A stretch of 38,451 nt of DNA from Thiobacillus sp. (GTDB lineage: Bacteria; Pseudomonadota; Gammaproteobacteria; Burkholderiales; Thiobacillaceae), in contig JAIBFA010000077.1 in assembly GCA_019459325.1 (NCBI GenBank), positions 1 through 38,451 of the forward strand, given 5' to 3'. Each line of letters begins with the position of its first letter. Within the stretch, counting starts at the first letter, position 1. Of the stretch, positions 8,892 to 15,633 are shown in pieces. A program made the translations under genes and the position numbers. Below the pieces are notes generated by a model, which worked only from the letters and a program-made list of their open reading frames with translations, ran no database searches and was not told the DNA's origin.

Positions 8892-10964
8892 ATGAACTTC
8901 CTTATCGCGGACACCTTTACCGACAGTCTCGCCAAGCTCACGGGCGATGAACAGAAGAGCGTTAAGACCACGGCCTTCGACCTGCAACTGAACCCGTCCA
9001 ATCCGGGTATGAGTTTTCACAAGCTCGACAAGGCTCGGGACAAGAGCTTCTGGTCAGTGCGGGTGAGTAGCGACATCCGCCTGATCGTGCATAAGACGGC
9101 GTCCAGTCTGCTGTTGTGCTACGTGGATCACCATGACAAGGCCTACGAATGGGCCGAACGTCGCAAGCTGGAAGCGCACCCGACAACCGGAGCGGCTCAG
9201 CTCGTCGAGATCCGGGAAACGGTGCAGGAAATCACCATCCCGAAGTATGTCGAGGTCGAGCGTGCTGCCCCGGCAAAGCCACGACTGTTCGATCATGTCG
9301 CAGAAGAAACTCTGCTGAGCTATGGCGTGCCGGTGGAATGGCTGCCGGATGTGCGCCAGGCTGACGATGACAGCCTGCTGGAGTTGGCAGGCCACTTGCC
9401 GGGAGAGGCGGCCGAGGCCTTGCTTGAACTGGCTACGGGTGGCACGCCGCAGATAAGTCCACGGGTAGTTGCTGGCGTTGACCCCTACAGCCACCCGGAC
9501 GCCCTGCGACGCTTCCGGGTGATGAACGACGTCGAGGAGCTTGAGCGGGCGCTGGCGTACCCTTGGGAAAAGTGGACGACCTTCTTGCATCCCGCCCAGC
9601 GGCAGTGGGTAGAGCGCGACTACAGTGGTCCCGCGCGTGTTTCCGGCTCGGCCGGTACGGGGAAGACTATCGTAGCCCTGCACCGCGCTGTGTTTTTGGC
9701 TCGCAGTCAGCCCGAATCCCGTGTGCTACTGGCCACGTTCTCTGACACATTGGCGAATGCGCTGCGCACGAAGCTCCGGCGTCTGATCAGCAATGAGCCT
9801 CGATTGGCGGAGCGTCTGGAAGTCCACGCCATGAATGCGATCGGTGAGCGGCTCTACGAACAGCGATTTGGCCGCCCCCGAATTGCATCGCGGGATCAAG
9901 TCAGACAGTGGCTGGAAGAGGCCGCAGCCAAGGCAACCGGCCTGAAGTTCACGCTCAATTTTCTGCTGACCGAGTGGGAAGACCTGGTGGACACCTGGCA
10001 GCTGGACAGCTGGGAGGCGTACCGCGACGTGAAACGCCTAGGGCGCAAAACCCGCCTGCCCGAGGCCCAGCGTGCCGCGCTCTGGTCGGTGTTCGATGCC
10101 GTCCGCGGCCGTCTCAAGCATGAAGAGTTGATCACCTATGCCGGCCTGTTCAATCGGCTGGCCGAGGATCTGGCCGGCCGCAAGCACCCGCCCTTTGACT
10201 ACGTGGTGGTCGACGAGGCGCAGGACATTAGCGTGGCCCAACTGCGGTTCCTGGCAGCCATGGGCGCAGACCGGCCCAATGCACTGTTCTTTGCTGGCGA
10301 TCTCGGCCAGAGGATCTTCCAGCAGCCTTTCTCCTGGAAGTCGCTCGGGGTGGACATACGAGGTCGCTCGCGCACCCTGAACATTAATTACCGCACCTCA
10401 CACCAGATCCGGGCGCAGGCCGATCAGCTGCTGGGGCCGGAGGTGGCCGATATCGATGGCAATGTGGAAACGCGGCGCGGCACAGTTTCCGTATTCAATG
10501 GCCCGGCGCCCTCCATCCGGATATTCGACAGCCAAAACGAGGAGGGCAGTGCAGTCGCCGCCTGGCTGGGTGACCGAATGAAGGAAGGACTGGCCCCGCA
10601 CGAGATCGGGGTGTTCGTGCGCTCCAATTCGGAGCTGGAGCGTGCCAAGGTGGCCGTGACCATGGCCGGGTTGCCTTACAAGGTCTTGGACGAGCACGTG
10701 GAAACGGTCAGCGGCAAGGCTTCCATCAGTACCATGCACCTGGCCAAGGGCCTGGAGTTCCGCGCCGTGGTGGTGATGGCCTGCGACGACGAAATCATCC
10801 CCCTTCAGGCGCGGATTGAGGACGTGGCGGACGAGGCCGACCTGGAGGAGGTTTACAACACGGAACGCCATCTGCTGTATGTGGCGTGCACCCGTGCGCG
10901 AGACCATCTGCTGGTGACGAGCGTCGACCCCGCATCCGAGTTTCTGGAGGACTTGGGGGCTTGA
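8892..10964 (+). CDS. UvrD/Rep-type superfamily 1 helicase with N-terminal RelE-like domain
   Basis: A 690-residue protein with two parts. Residues 1 to about 95 resemble a RelE/ParE/HigB-type toxin fold: a MSFHKLDKARDKSFWSVRV strand region, then DIRLIVHK and a final CYVDHHDKAYEWAERR. The rest is a UvrD-like DNA helicase with Walker A SAGTGKT (about 252-258), motif II VVDEAQD (about 438-444), the MHLAKGLEF segment (about 614-622) and motif VI YVACTRARDHLL (about 662-673). The frame extends up to a TTG at 8856, but ATG 8892 gives the natural start of the RelE-like domain. It is the last gene of the operon and ends 4 bases from a convergent gene. Known proteins of this layout are annotated only as helicases. 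I infer a DNA-acting effector or repair module for the restriction cassette; whether the RelE-like part cleaves RNA is unknown. Confidence 0.9.
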   Translation: MNFLIADTFTDSLAKLTGDEQKSVKTTAFDLQLNPSNPGMSFHKLDKARDKSFWSVRVSSDIRLIVHKTASSLLLCYVDHHDKAYEWAERRKLEAHPTTGAAQLVEIRETVQEITIPKYVEVERAAPAKPRLFDHVAEETLLSYGVPVEWLPDVRQADDDSLLELAGHLPGEAAEALLELATGGTPQISPRVVAGVDPYSHPDALRRFRVMNDVEELERALAYPWEKWTTFLHPAQRQWVERDYSGPARVSGSAGTGKTIVALHRAVFLARSQPESRVLLATFSDTLANALRTKLRRLISNEPRLAERLEVHAMNAIGERLYEQRFGRPRIASRDQVRQWLEEAAAKATGLKFTLNFLLTEWEDLVDTWQLDSWEAYRDVKRLGRKTRLPEAQRAALWSVFDAVRGRLKHEELITYAGLFNRLAEDLAGRKHPPFDYVVVDEAQDISVAQLRFLAAMGADRPNALFFAGDLGQRIFQQPFSWKSLGVDIRGRSRTLNINYRTSHQIRAQADQLLGPEVADIDGNVETRRGTVSVFNGPAPSIRIFDSQNEEGSAVAAWLGDRMKEGLAPHEIGVFVRSNSELERAKVAVTMAGLPYKVLDEHVETVSGKASISTMHLAKGLEFRAVVVMACDDEIIPLQARIEDVADEADLEEVYNTERHLLYVACTRARDHLLVTSVDPASEFLEDLGA

Positions 10965-10968
10965 TTGC

Positions 10969-11241
10969 TCAATCGTCCCAGGCTGAGAAGGACGTGCTGG
11001 AGTACGTGTCCACGCTTGTTCCCGCGTCACATGACGGCCAATGGCCATGTTGGCTCAGGTCTACACCATAAGGGTTCCCCTGCACGTCCAGGTTACTACA
11101 CCCGATAATTGGCAAGCCTGTGGCTGGATTTGTGCCAAGGCAGTAATCCTCGTTCAGGTTGGCTGTCGTTTCGGCGTCGATATTAAATAAGTCTTCGCCA
11201 CCCCAGCCGAGCCAACCAAACAAACTACTGAAAATAGACAT
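10969..11241 (-). CDS. Small island-associated hypothetical protein
   Basis: A 90-residue leftward protein. The frame extends seven codons further up, but ATG 11241 is chosen because AAGGAG lies 6 bases ahead of it. The N-terminus (MSIFSSLFGWLGWGG) is hydrophobic and glycine-rich. The middle contains NPATGLPIIG and a GNPYGVDL segment, and the tail is rich in serine and aspartate. Proteins with this layout are common in integrative elements, but I know of no function. It follows the DUF6573-like gene by 54 bases on the same strand and meets the helicase gene end to end with 4 bases between the stops. Confidence 0.7.
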   Translation of the reverse strand: MSIFSSLFGWLGWGGEDLFNIDAETTANLNEDYCLGTNPATGLPIIGCSNLDVQGNPYGVDLSQHGHWPSCDAGTSVDTYSSTSFSAWDD

Positions 11242-11295
11242 AGCGTTCTCCTTAAGGCACATCCAAATTCATCGCCCCCAGTGGGCGCTGAGTTA

Positions 11296-11715
11296 TCAGT
11301 CTTCCCCGTGCAACATAATGGTCATCACGGGTTCACCGCGGTCACCTGGGCCAATCAACATTTGCAGACTCACCTGCTCCGGGTGGGTAGAGCACCTGTC
11401 CTTGGGAATCCTATGGATCAGGAAAGTTAACCGGTCTCCACTGCTTCGCCTTGCAGCGTGGGCTGCCAGGAAAAGCACATTCCATTGGCGTGCAACCGCG
11501 TCCTGGCAAACCTTTTCGTTATCTTGGTCGGACCAGTCAACGCAGTCCACCCAAGCTGCCCGAGTCATAGCTACCGGATAGCGGAACCCCGCCTCCCTTG
11601 CCAACTCACTGACGTCCACTAAGACCCCGTCTTCCAGCGCTTGGGCTCTTGTGTAGGTATAAATCGGCGCTCCAAAGAGGTCAGAGTAAGAATCGTGGTT
11701 GTTCATGTCATTCAT
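11296..11715 (-). CDS. DUF6573-family island protein
   Basis: A 139-residue protein read leftward from ATG 11715, which has AAGGA about 8 bases ahead. An internal ATG three codons in is also possible. It begins its conserved part with FGAPIYTYTRAQALEDGVLV (residues 14-33), has a central W/D-rich stretch and ends with IGPGDRGEPVMTIMLHGED. These blocks match the DUF6573 family as I remember it, a family found on plasmids and integrative elements with no known function. It is the first gene of a two-gene leftward unit with the small protein downstream. Its upstream side is the hairpin-rich non-coding stretch. Confidence 0.8.
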   Translation of the reverse strand: MNDMNNHDSYSDLFGAPIYTYTRAQALEDGVLVDVSELAREAGFRYPVAMTRAAWVDCVDWSDQDNEKVCQDAVARQWNVLFLAAHAARRSSGDRLTFLIHRIPKDRCSTHPEQVSLQMLIGPGDRGEPVMTIMLHGED

Positions 11716-12384
11716 GGTTTTCCTTTCACAGCTACCGGGTTCCTAGATTCCGAGCCCCCTAAGCCTTTCCCGGTTTCGGCGTAGGGGGGAGCTGGTGCTG
11801 CCACCGTTTCCCTGAGTTCGTTGCCCTGCGACACATTTGGCTCTGGAGATCAGGAGAGACTGCAAGGGGCGCAGCCAAAGCCGCAGCCATCAGGACCGGG
11901 TGTAGGAGCGCATGGAGTGGGAACCCCCTTGTGGGCTCGCCAGCCAGAGCCACTGTCGCGTGAAAAGGCAAGAAATCAGGGTGGGCAGCGATTGCCACGT
12001 GCGCAGGAACTGGCTCAGCGGCTGTGCCGCAGTTTCAGCCACGGTCTGCGAAACAGTCCGTGACAAAACCGCCCGCAGGGCAATCGTGGTGTTGTGACAC
12101 GACGATGATGGTTGGCAAGCTCAGCGCGCAGCCCAAAGGGCGAAGAGGAGCCGTGCCACCGGCGCCGGCAAACCGAAGGTGTGCCGAGTAGAGGTGAGCA
12201 TGGGGGAAGGCCGCAGGCCGCAGCCCCATGAGCAGCGCCATTGCCCTAGCAATGCCTGCGAATGGCGGGGGTGCCAAAGCACGACACGCCGACAGGATGT
12301 GAACGCAACATCCGTCGTCGAGCGTGAGGCCGTCCAAACGGCCGATCTGCTTTGGGGGCGGAGCCCGCGCCCCGGAGCCGCAGG

Positions 12385-12477
12385 CGCACGGGAATCTACC
12401 GTGAGCCCAGAGTCGTAGACGACGGGCCAACGCCAGCGCCGCGTTCAGCGGTGTGGGGCACGGTAGATTCCCGTGCG
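12385..12477. repeat. 19-bp perfect inverted repeat whose arms are themselves hairpins
   Basis: Arms 12385-12403 and 12459-12477 are perfect reverse complements (right arm CACGGTAGATTCCCGTGCG) with 55 bases between them. Each arm also folds on itself, because CACGG pairs with CCGTG across a 7-base loop. The region can therefore form either one long stem or two copies of the same small hairpin. It is the longest perfect inverted repeat in the island part of the window and lies within the non-coding stretch. Confidence 0.8.
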
Positions 12478-12605
12478 GTGAGCGCTGCTCCGCACATAGG
12501 GGCGCCATGATTTGTTCAGACGCGCGACTCGTCCAGATGTCAGAGCCTGCTTGGATCCGTTCAGGATACAAAGAAGCAGGCGTCGTCTGATAAGCGTTTC
12601 CAGGT

Positions 12606-12648
12606 GTTCACCCCTCCTGTACGACCCGGGGCGATTGGATGGGTGAAC
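12606..12648. promoter_or_regulatory. Inverted repeat upstream of the winged-helix gene, possible operator
   Basis: GTTCACCC at 12606-12613 and GGGTGAAC at 12641-12648 are perfect inverted copies, 27 bases apart, about 50 bases ahead of the ATG at 12697. The left copy also belongs to a small GGTG-tt-CACC hairpin. The placement fits a dimeric regulator site in the promoter region of the 12697 gene. No clear -35/-10 pair was found, so this is tentative. Confidence 0.35.
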
Positions 12649-12669
12649 GCGTTGGACGTCGCTATACCT

Positions 12670-12694
12670 CTTATCTACAAATGCTGGAGATAAG
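12670..12694 (+). promoter_or_regulatory. Hairpin covering the ribosome binding site of the 12697 gene
   Basis: CTTATCT (12670-12676) and AGATAAG (12688-12694) form a 7-bp stem with an 11-base loop that ends two bases before the ATG at 12697. The ribosome site GGAGA (12686-12690) is partly inside the stem. Translation of the gene may therefore depend on the fold being opened, or the same repeat may be a protein operator. Confidence 0.5.
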
Positions 12695-12696
12695 AA

Positions 12697-13530
12697 ATGG
12701 CTAAGCGGGACGGCCGCGAAATCGCGTTGGCCAACGAAGAGCGGGTCCTAAAGTCGCTATTCAAGTTTGGCTGGCTACGCACCAGGGACATCGCGGCATT
12801 GCACTGGATGCCAAAAATGAAGCGCGAAGGCCTTGGCTTCGAGCCCGTCCAAGTTGCGGTTTCGCCTACAGCACGGCGGATGGCGCAGCGTACGTTGCGG
12901 CGGCTGAGACAGCGTCATATGGTCGTGTGGATTCAGGCTCCTGACGGGAGCACGATCTTCGGCCTTTCAGAGGCTGGTGCGCGTCGGCTAGTGAGTCTTG
13001 GGATACCCGCAAAGTCTGGGAAAGACTTGATCCGCCGTGTCAGCCTTTCGCACTTCCACCACCGGCGTATAGCCAATGAGGTCGCCATAGGCGCGCTGTT
13101 GCAGGGATTCCGGGCAAACACCGAGCTTGAAATCGCCGCCGGGCAGTGGCTTGGTGGTAAGGACGGGGTGGCCGGTAAAAAACCCGATGTTGTAGTACGG
13201 GATGGACGAAAAAATACTTGGTTCTGGGAGATTGAAAGAAGCGCTCGCAATAAGGCCGGATACGCTTCCCTGATTGAGGCCTTGCTGGCCATGTGGCCTG
13301 AAGACACGAGACAGGCAGGGCCTGCCTCGCTATCCGACGGCCATAGACTTCACCAAGTGGTATTCCTGGCGAATGCGGCGTTCATCGAACGTGTGTGCAA
13401 CGATCTTCTGAAGGCCGGATGGACAGGGGACATGGTTAACCAGCGAATTGCTAGTGTGAAGGTGCTATACGTAACAGAGGCCAAATTTATTGCGTACAAG
13501 GACAGGGCAGAGGTGGCATCTCCTGCTTGA
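12697..13530 (+). CDS. Winged-helix, nuclease-fold-like protein of the replication-relaxation type
   Basis: A 277-residue soluble protein starting at ATG 12697 with GGAGA 6 bases ahead. Residues 1-100 look like a winged helix: a 'LRTRDIAALHW' segment, a helix MAQRTLRRLRQRHMV, and a wing leading to FGLSEAGARRLV. An HFHHRRIANEVAI segment (about 114-126) follows. The second half has KPDVVV (about 163-168) and FWEIERSARN (about 176-185), a spacing that resembles a PD-(D/E)XK nuclease fold. This layout (DNA-binding wing, histidine helix, PD...E.E) matches what I know of the Replic_Relax group found on plasmids and integrative elements, some of which act with relaxases. It sits alone next to the hairpin-rich region, which could hold its DNA target. 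The family assignment is by pattern only. Confidence 0.6.
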   Translation: MAKRDGREIALANEERVLKSLFKFGWLRTRDIAALHWMPKMKREGLGFEPVQVAVSPTARRMAQRTLRRLRQRHMVVWIQAPDGSTIFGLSEAGARRLVSLGIPAKSGKDLIRRVSLSHFHHRRIANEVAIGALLQGFRANTELEIAAGQWLGGKDGVAGKKPDVVVRDGRKNTWFWEIERSARNKAGYASLIEALLAMWPEDTRQAGPASLSDGHRLHQVVFLANAAFIERVCNDLLKAGWTGDMVNQRIASVKVLYVTEAKFIAYKDRAEVASPA

Positions 13531-13591
13531 GATCGTACCCGGATACAGTTATCCGGAATTCAGACTGCACCACACCAGGTGGGTCGCCCCG

Positions 13592-13613
13592 GGACCAGCC
13601 AAGAGGCTGGTCC
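13592..13613 (+). terminator. Strong hairpin downstream of the winged-helix gene
   Basis: GGACCAGCC (13592-13600) and GGCTGGTCC (13605-13613) pair perfectly over 9 bp with loop AAGA, 62 bases past the stop at 13530. There is no T-run on either side, so it is a terminator-like or 3'-protecting hairpin rather than a canonical intrinsic terminator. Confidence 0.45.
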
Positions 13614-13650
13614 GGCCAAAGGGTCTTGCTCTAACGACGCATTCGCTCTT

Positions 13651-13676
13651 AAAACAAAAGCCCGCCGAAGCGGGCC
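13651..13676 (-). terminator. Rho-independent terminator of the toxin-antitoxin operon
   Basis: Read leftward, GCCCGC-TTCG-GCGGGC (stem 13660-13665 with 13670-13675) is followed by TTTTGTTTT (13659-13651). It lies 21 bases past the antitoxin stop, so it ends the leftward transcript. Confidence 0.9.
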
Positions 13677-13696
13677 TAAGCGGCTAAAGCGGCAAC

Positions 13697-14050
13697 TTAT
13701 GCAGCTCTTCGCTTTCTAGTGCTTGGCTTTGTAGCGCACTCAGCCTGAGCCTGATGCTCTTTTAGTTTCTCAGCCACCATCGCGTTCCAAAATTGCCTTT
13801 TCTCGCCGTCAATGAAGCGCTGCAAAATTTGCTTCATCAGCGTTTGATAGCCCATGCCACCATTCAAGGCCGAGATGGTTTTTAGATCCTCAATCATCGT
13901 TTTCTGCATGCGAATTGAAATAAGCTGCGTACCGGCAGCCGCATCAATCTCTTGGTCGATGTCGACTTCGCTGACCTTCACGAAGGCCTCATCCGCGCCC
14001 AAAATTCGCTCATCCCAAGCTTCATCCGTTGATGCTATGGTCTTGTTCAT
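13697..14050 (-). CDS. BrnA/CopG-like antitoxin (ribbon-helix-helix)
   Basis: A 117-residue protein, start ATG 14050 with GGAG about 10 bases ahead. The acidic N-terminal half (to about residue 40) would wrap a toxin. Residues 42-80 read as a ribbon-helix-helix: strand QLISIRM, helix KTMIEDLKTISALNGG, then a helix QTLMKQILQRFI. The C-terminal tail is rich in K, R and A. It lies 123 bases downstream of the BrnT-like gene on the same strand. That toxin-then-antitoxin order is the usual one in BrnTA modules, where the antitoxin also represses the operon. An intrinsic terminator follows. Whether the antitoxin matches this toxin exactly is inferred from position. Confidence 0.75.
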   Translation of the reverse strand: MNKTIASTDEAWDERILGADEAFVKVSEVDIDQEIDAAAGTQLISIRMQKTMIEDLKTISALNGGMGYQTLMKQILQRFIDGEKRQFWNAMVAEKLKEHQAQAECATKPSTRKRRAA

Positions 14051-14173
14051 TCCCGTGCTCCAGCTCTATAAGTAGTTTAAAGTATGTAAGTAAGTACTGA
14101 TATTGGCTAACGACCAGAACTGTGTAGATACGTTATCGGCGTTTCTAATTAGAATGTTTAGAGGAAGTTTAGT

Positions 14174-14461
14174 TCACTGGCCGTATTTTTCATATATACG
14201 AATTTCGTTCGCATCGGGCGGGAAAGCGCTTCGTAAGTAAATCTTGCCCTTATCCAAGATAAAAATAACCTTCAGCTTGCGGCCGCAATTGGTCTCAGCG
14301 ATGAACCATAGGGTCGGCGGGTCCGTGCGGTGCTGTTCTCGCGGGTCTTCAAGGGGTTTCCCGCAGCGGTTGGTAAAACATTCATGCACCTCCTGGGGCG
14401 TAACAGAATGCTTATACGCCAGTTTGTGCTCAATGTTTTCGGAGATAACTATGTGCGCCAT
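14174..14461 (-). CDS. BrnT-like toxin
   Basis: A 95-residue basic protein, start ATG 14461. It has the BrnT/RelE-superfamily feel: N-terminal IEHKLAYKHSVTPQEVHECF (residues 10-29), a central TLWFIAETNCGRKLKVIFIL strand pair, and a C-terminal IYLRSAFPPDANEIRIYEKYG. In BrnT the H..V...EV, GR.LKV and R.A..P....Y positions are conserved and the protein is a ribonuclease. Some databases call such proteins ADP-ribosyl-dinitrogen reductase hydrolase, which I think is a misnomer here. It is the first gene of the pair, directly behind a good promoter. Such pairs commonly stabilise mobile islands. Confidence 0.75.
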   Translation of the reverse strand: MAHIVISENIEHKLAYKHSVTPQEVHECFTNRCGKPLEDPREQHRTDPPTLWFIAETNCGRKLKVIFILDKGKIYLRSAFPPDANEIRIYEKYGQ

Positions 14462-14491
14462 AGGGCAGGTCCGGCAATTTCAGTTGGTTCA

Positions 14492-14520
14492 GTGTATATA
14501 CACATCACGCATTCTGTCAA
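14492..14520 (-). promoter_or_regulatory. Promoter with palindromic operator for the toxin-antitoxin pair
   Basis: Read leftward, a perfect -35 TTGACA (14520-14515) is followed after 16 bases by TATACA (14498-14493) as the -10. The -10 is inside a perfect 12-bp palindrome GTGTATATACAC (14492-14503). The toxin ATG is 31 bases further on. A palindrome over the -10 is what an autoregulating ribbon-helix-helix antitoxin would bind. Confidence 0.75.
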
Positions 14521-14729
14521 GCATATTGCATTACACATTGTAGATACCACCGCCGGCCAAGGGAAGCAAAACTACGGTCAAAAAAGCCGGATGGCAGGCG
14601 CCGCGCGATATCCGACAGAGAAGAAATGGCGCAAGGAGGTGGCGCCATCTAAATTGTTACGACCACAGGAGAGCCTCATCGAAGCTCCCTGTTGAAAGGT
14701 GGCTACGATTACCGAGGCTTGGGGCTTTT

Positions 14730-15044
14730 TTATTCAGCGCCACCCGTCAGTACGTAGTCAGCATTTTGCCGTTCTGCGGCTAGAGTGGCATTCATTGCGG
14801 CCACCTGAGCGGACGCAAACGCAAGCGCACGCCCAAGGTCAGTTTTAGGGCCACCGCTGGATCGGCCGTACACGCTGCGCGCGATAGTAATACTTCGCGG
14901 GTCGTGGCCAGAGCCCATTTTGCCGTCTTCAAAAACTGGCTTAGCCCAAACGCGCACATAGCCACCCCACCGTCCGGCAGACTTGGCTGAACGCACGTCA
15001 ACAACATACTCAACGACAACTTTCTCAGCTTTGCTGGTTTTCAT
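14730..15044 (-). CDS. Small island hypothetical protein
   Basis: A 104-residue leftward protein, start ATG 15044 with GGAG about 9 bases ahead. It contains EKVVVEYVVDVRSAK (7-21), GGYVRVWAKPVFEDGK and an alanine-rich helix ALAFASAQVAAMNATLAAER near the C-terminus. No domain or catalytic motif is recognised, and it has no signal or membrane segment. It lies between the toxin gene and the AlpA-like regulator and may be co-transcribed with the latter, which ends 77 bases before its start. Confidence 0.6.
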   Translation of the reverse strand: MKTSKAEKVVVEYVVDVRSAKSAGRWGGYVRVWAKPVFEDGKMGSGHDPRSITIARSVYGRSSGGPKTDLGRALAFASAQVAAMNATLAAERQNADYVLTGGAE

Positions 15045-15121
15045 ACAAGAACTCCGGTAGTCAGTAACCGGGGAACTCCAGTTTTGAACTGCTACCGAAG
15101 GTGTAGCGACTGCACTTAAAT

Positions 15122-15370
15122 TCAGTGCATTTTTTCAATCAGACTTGTTTTTGTAGGCCGCCCACGTTTTCTGCGCACCGTCTGAACTGACTGCGAGGTA
15201 TGAGCATCGATAAACTGCTGAATCCCTTGCTCAGTGAAACGAATCACCCTTGGCCCAAGGCGCACCACCGGTGGCAACTCGTCGAGTTTTCCCTGAGACA
15301 GTTTGTTGTACAGGGTCTGCCTGGCCATCCCGAGTAGTTGTGCGGTTTCTTCAATCGAGTACAGCTTCAT
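15122..15370 (-). CDS. AlpA/excisionase-like helix-turn-helix regulator
   Basis: An 82-residue DNA-binding protein. ATG 15370 is preferred over a start six codons further up because GGGAGG lies 4 bases ahead and the homologous part begins with MKLYSIEETAQLLGMARQTL (residues 1-20). This is the winged helix typical of MerR/AlpA/excisionase proteins: helix, turn, recognition helix QTLYNKLSQGKL, then a wing RLGPRVIRFTEQGIQQFI. The tail VRRKRGRPTK resembles an AT-hook. It is about 260 bases from the attachment site, the usual place of a recombination-directionality factor, so it likely controls excision or integrase expression. The repeats at 15531-15567 are candidate binding sites. Confidence 0.8.
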   Translation of the reverse strand: MKLYSIEETAQLLGMARQTLYNKLSQGKLDELPPVVRLGPRVIRFTEQGIQQFIDAHTSQSVQTVRRKRGRPTKTSLIEKMH

Positions 15371-15374
15371 TTCG

Positions 15375-15401
15375 CCTCCCAGCAGCAATGTTGATGGGAG
15401 G
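15375..15401 (-). promoter_or_regulatory. Hairpin sequestering the AlpA-like ribosome binding site
   Basis: In the leftward transcript CCTCCCA (15401-15395) pairs with TGGGAGG (15381-15375) across a 13-base loop. The right strand of the stem is the ribosome site itself, four bases from the ATG at 15370. Translation should be low unless the stem is opened. Confidence 0.55.
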
Positions 15402-15530
15402 TGTATCGAAGGGATTTATCCAACGCAGTCTTTACGGCGTTTGACTGGAGATGCCATATTCGGCAGGATGTGCGTGCCGCTATCCCGATCTAGGGCGCTA
15501 CATTCCTTGCTACAGTTGGTTCAAGATCAG

Positions 15531-15567
15531 CGGTAAATGCCGGTAAATTAAATTAGGACACGGTAAG
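15531..15567 (+). repeat. Phased CGGTAA repeats beside the attachment site
   Basis: CGGTAAAT occurs at 15531-15538 and 15541-15548, and CGGTAAG at 15561-15567. The start-to-start distances are 10 and 20 bases, so all copies face the same side of the helix. They lie about 70 bases inside the island from the tRNA fragment, a typical place for excisionase or integrase arm sites. Confidence 0.5.
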
Positions 15568-15633
15568 CACAAGCTATTGATAGAAAAAGGGGTTTCGCCA
15601 AACCCTCTGATTTGATGGGTGTTTTTAAGGTCT

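Larger units (their letters stand above)
11716..12696. other. Hairpin-rich region without a credible protein gene
   Basis: Nearly 1 kb lacks a convincing coding frame: the frames present are rich in A, P, R and C and have no recognisable domains. It holds many inverted repeats: CCCCCTA/TAGGGGG (11755-11761, 11782-11788); GCGGC/GCCGC (12018-12022, 12026-12030) inside AACT/AGTT; CATGGGG/CCCCATG (12199-12205, 12224-12230) around GGCC-gca-GGCC; CATTGC/GCAATG (12239-12244, 12249-12254), which competes with CGCCATT/AATGGCG (12236-12242, 12261-12267); GGATGT/ACATCC (12295-12300, 12308-12313); GGCCGT/ACGGCC (12328-12333, 12338-12343); and GCCTGCTT/AAGCAGGC (12545-12552, 12574-12581). It could be a structured RNA, a single-strand origin or transfer origin, or a long regulatory leader. 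The strand is not determined. Confidence 0.6.

Noticed and set aside
12035-12571. Leftward 178-residue frame in the hairpin-rich region
   Set aside because: Composition is dominated by A, P, R, L and C, there is no recognisable motif, and it runs straight through several perfect hairpins.
13490-13687. Rightward 65-residue frame after the winged-helix gene
   Set aside because: It crosses two hairpins, overlaps the preceding gene out of frame and has no ribosome site.
14626-14648. Hairpin ATGGCGC/GCGCCAT as a terminator or tiny gene
   Set aside because: There is no T-run, and the 8-codon frame it contains has no support.
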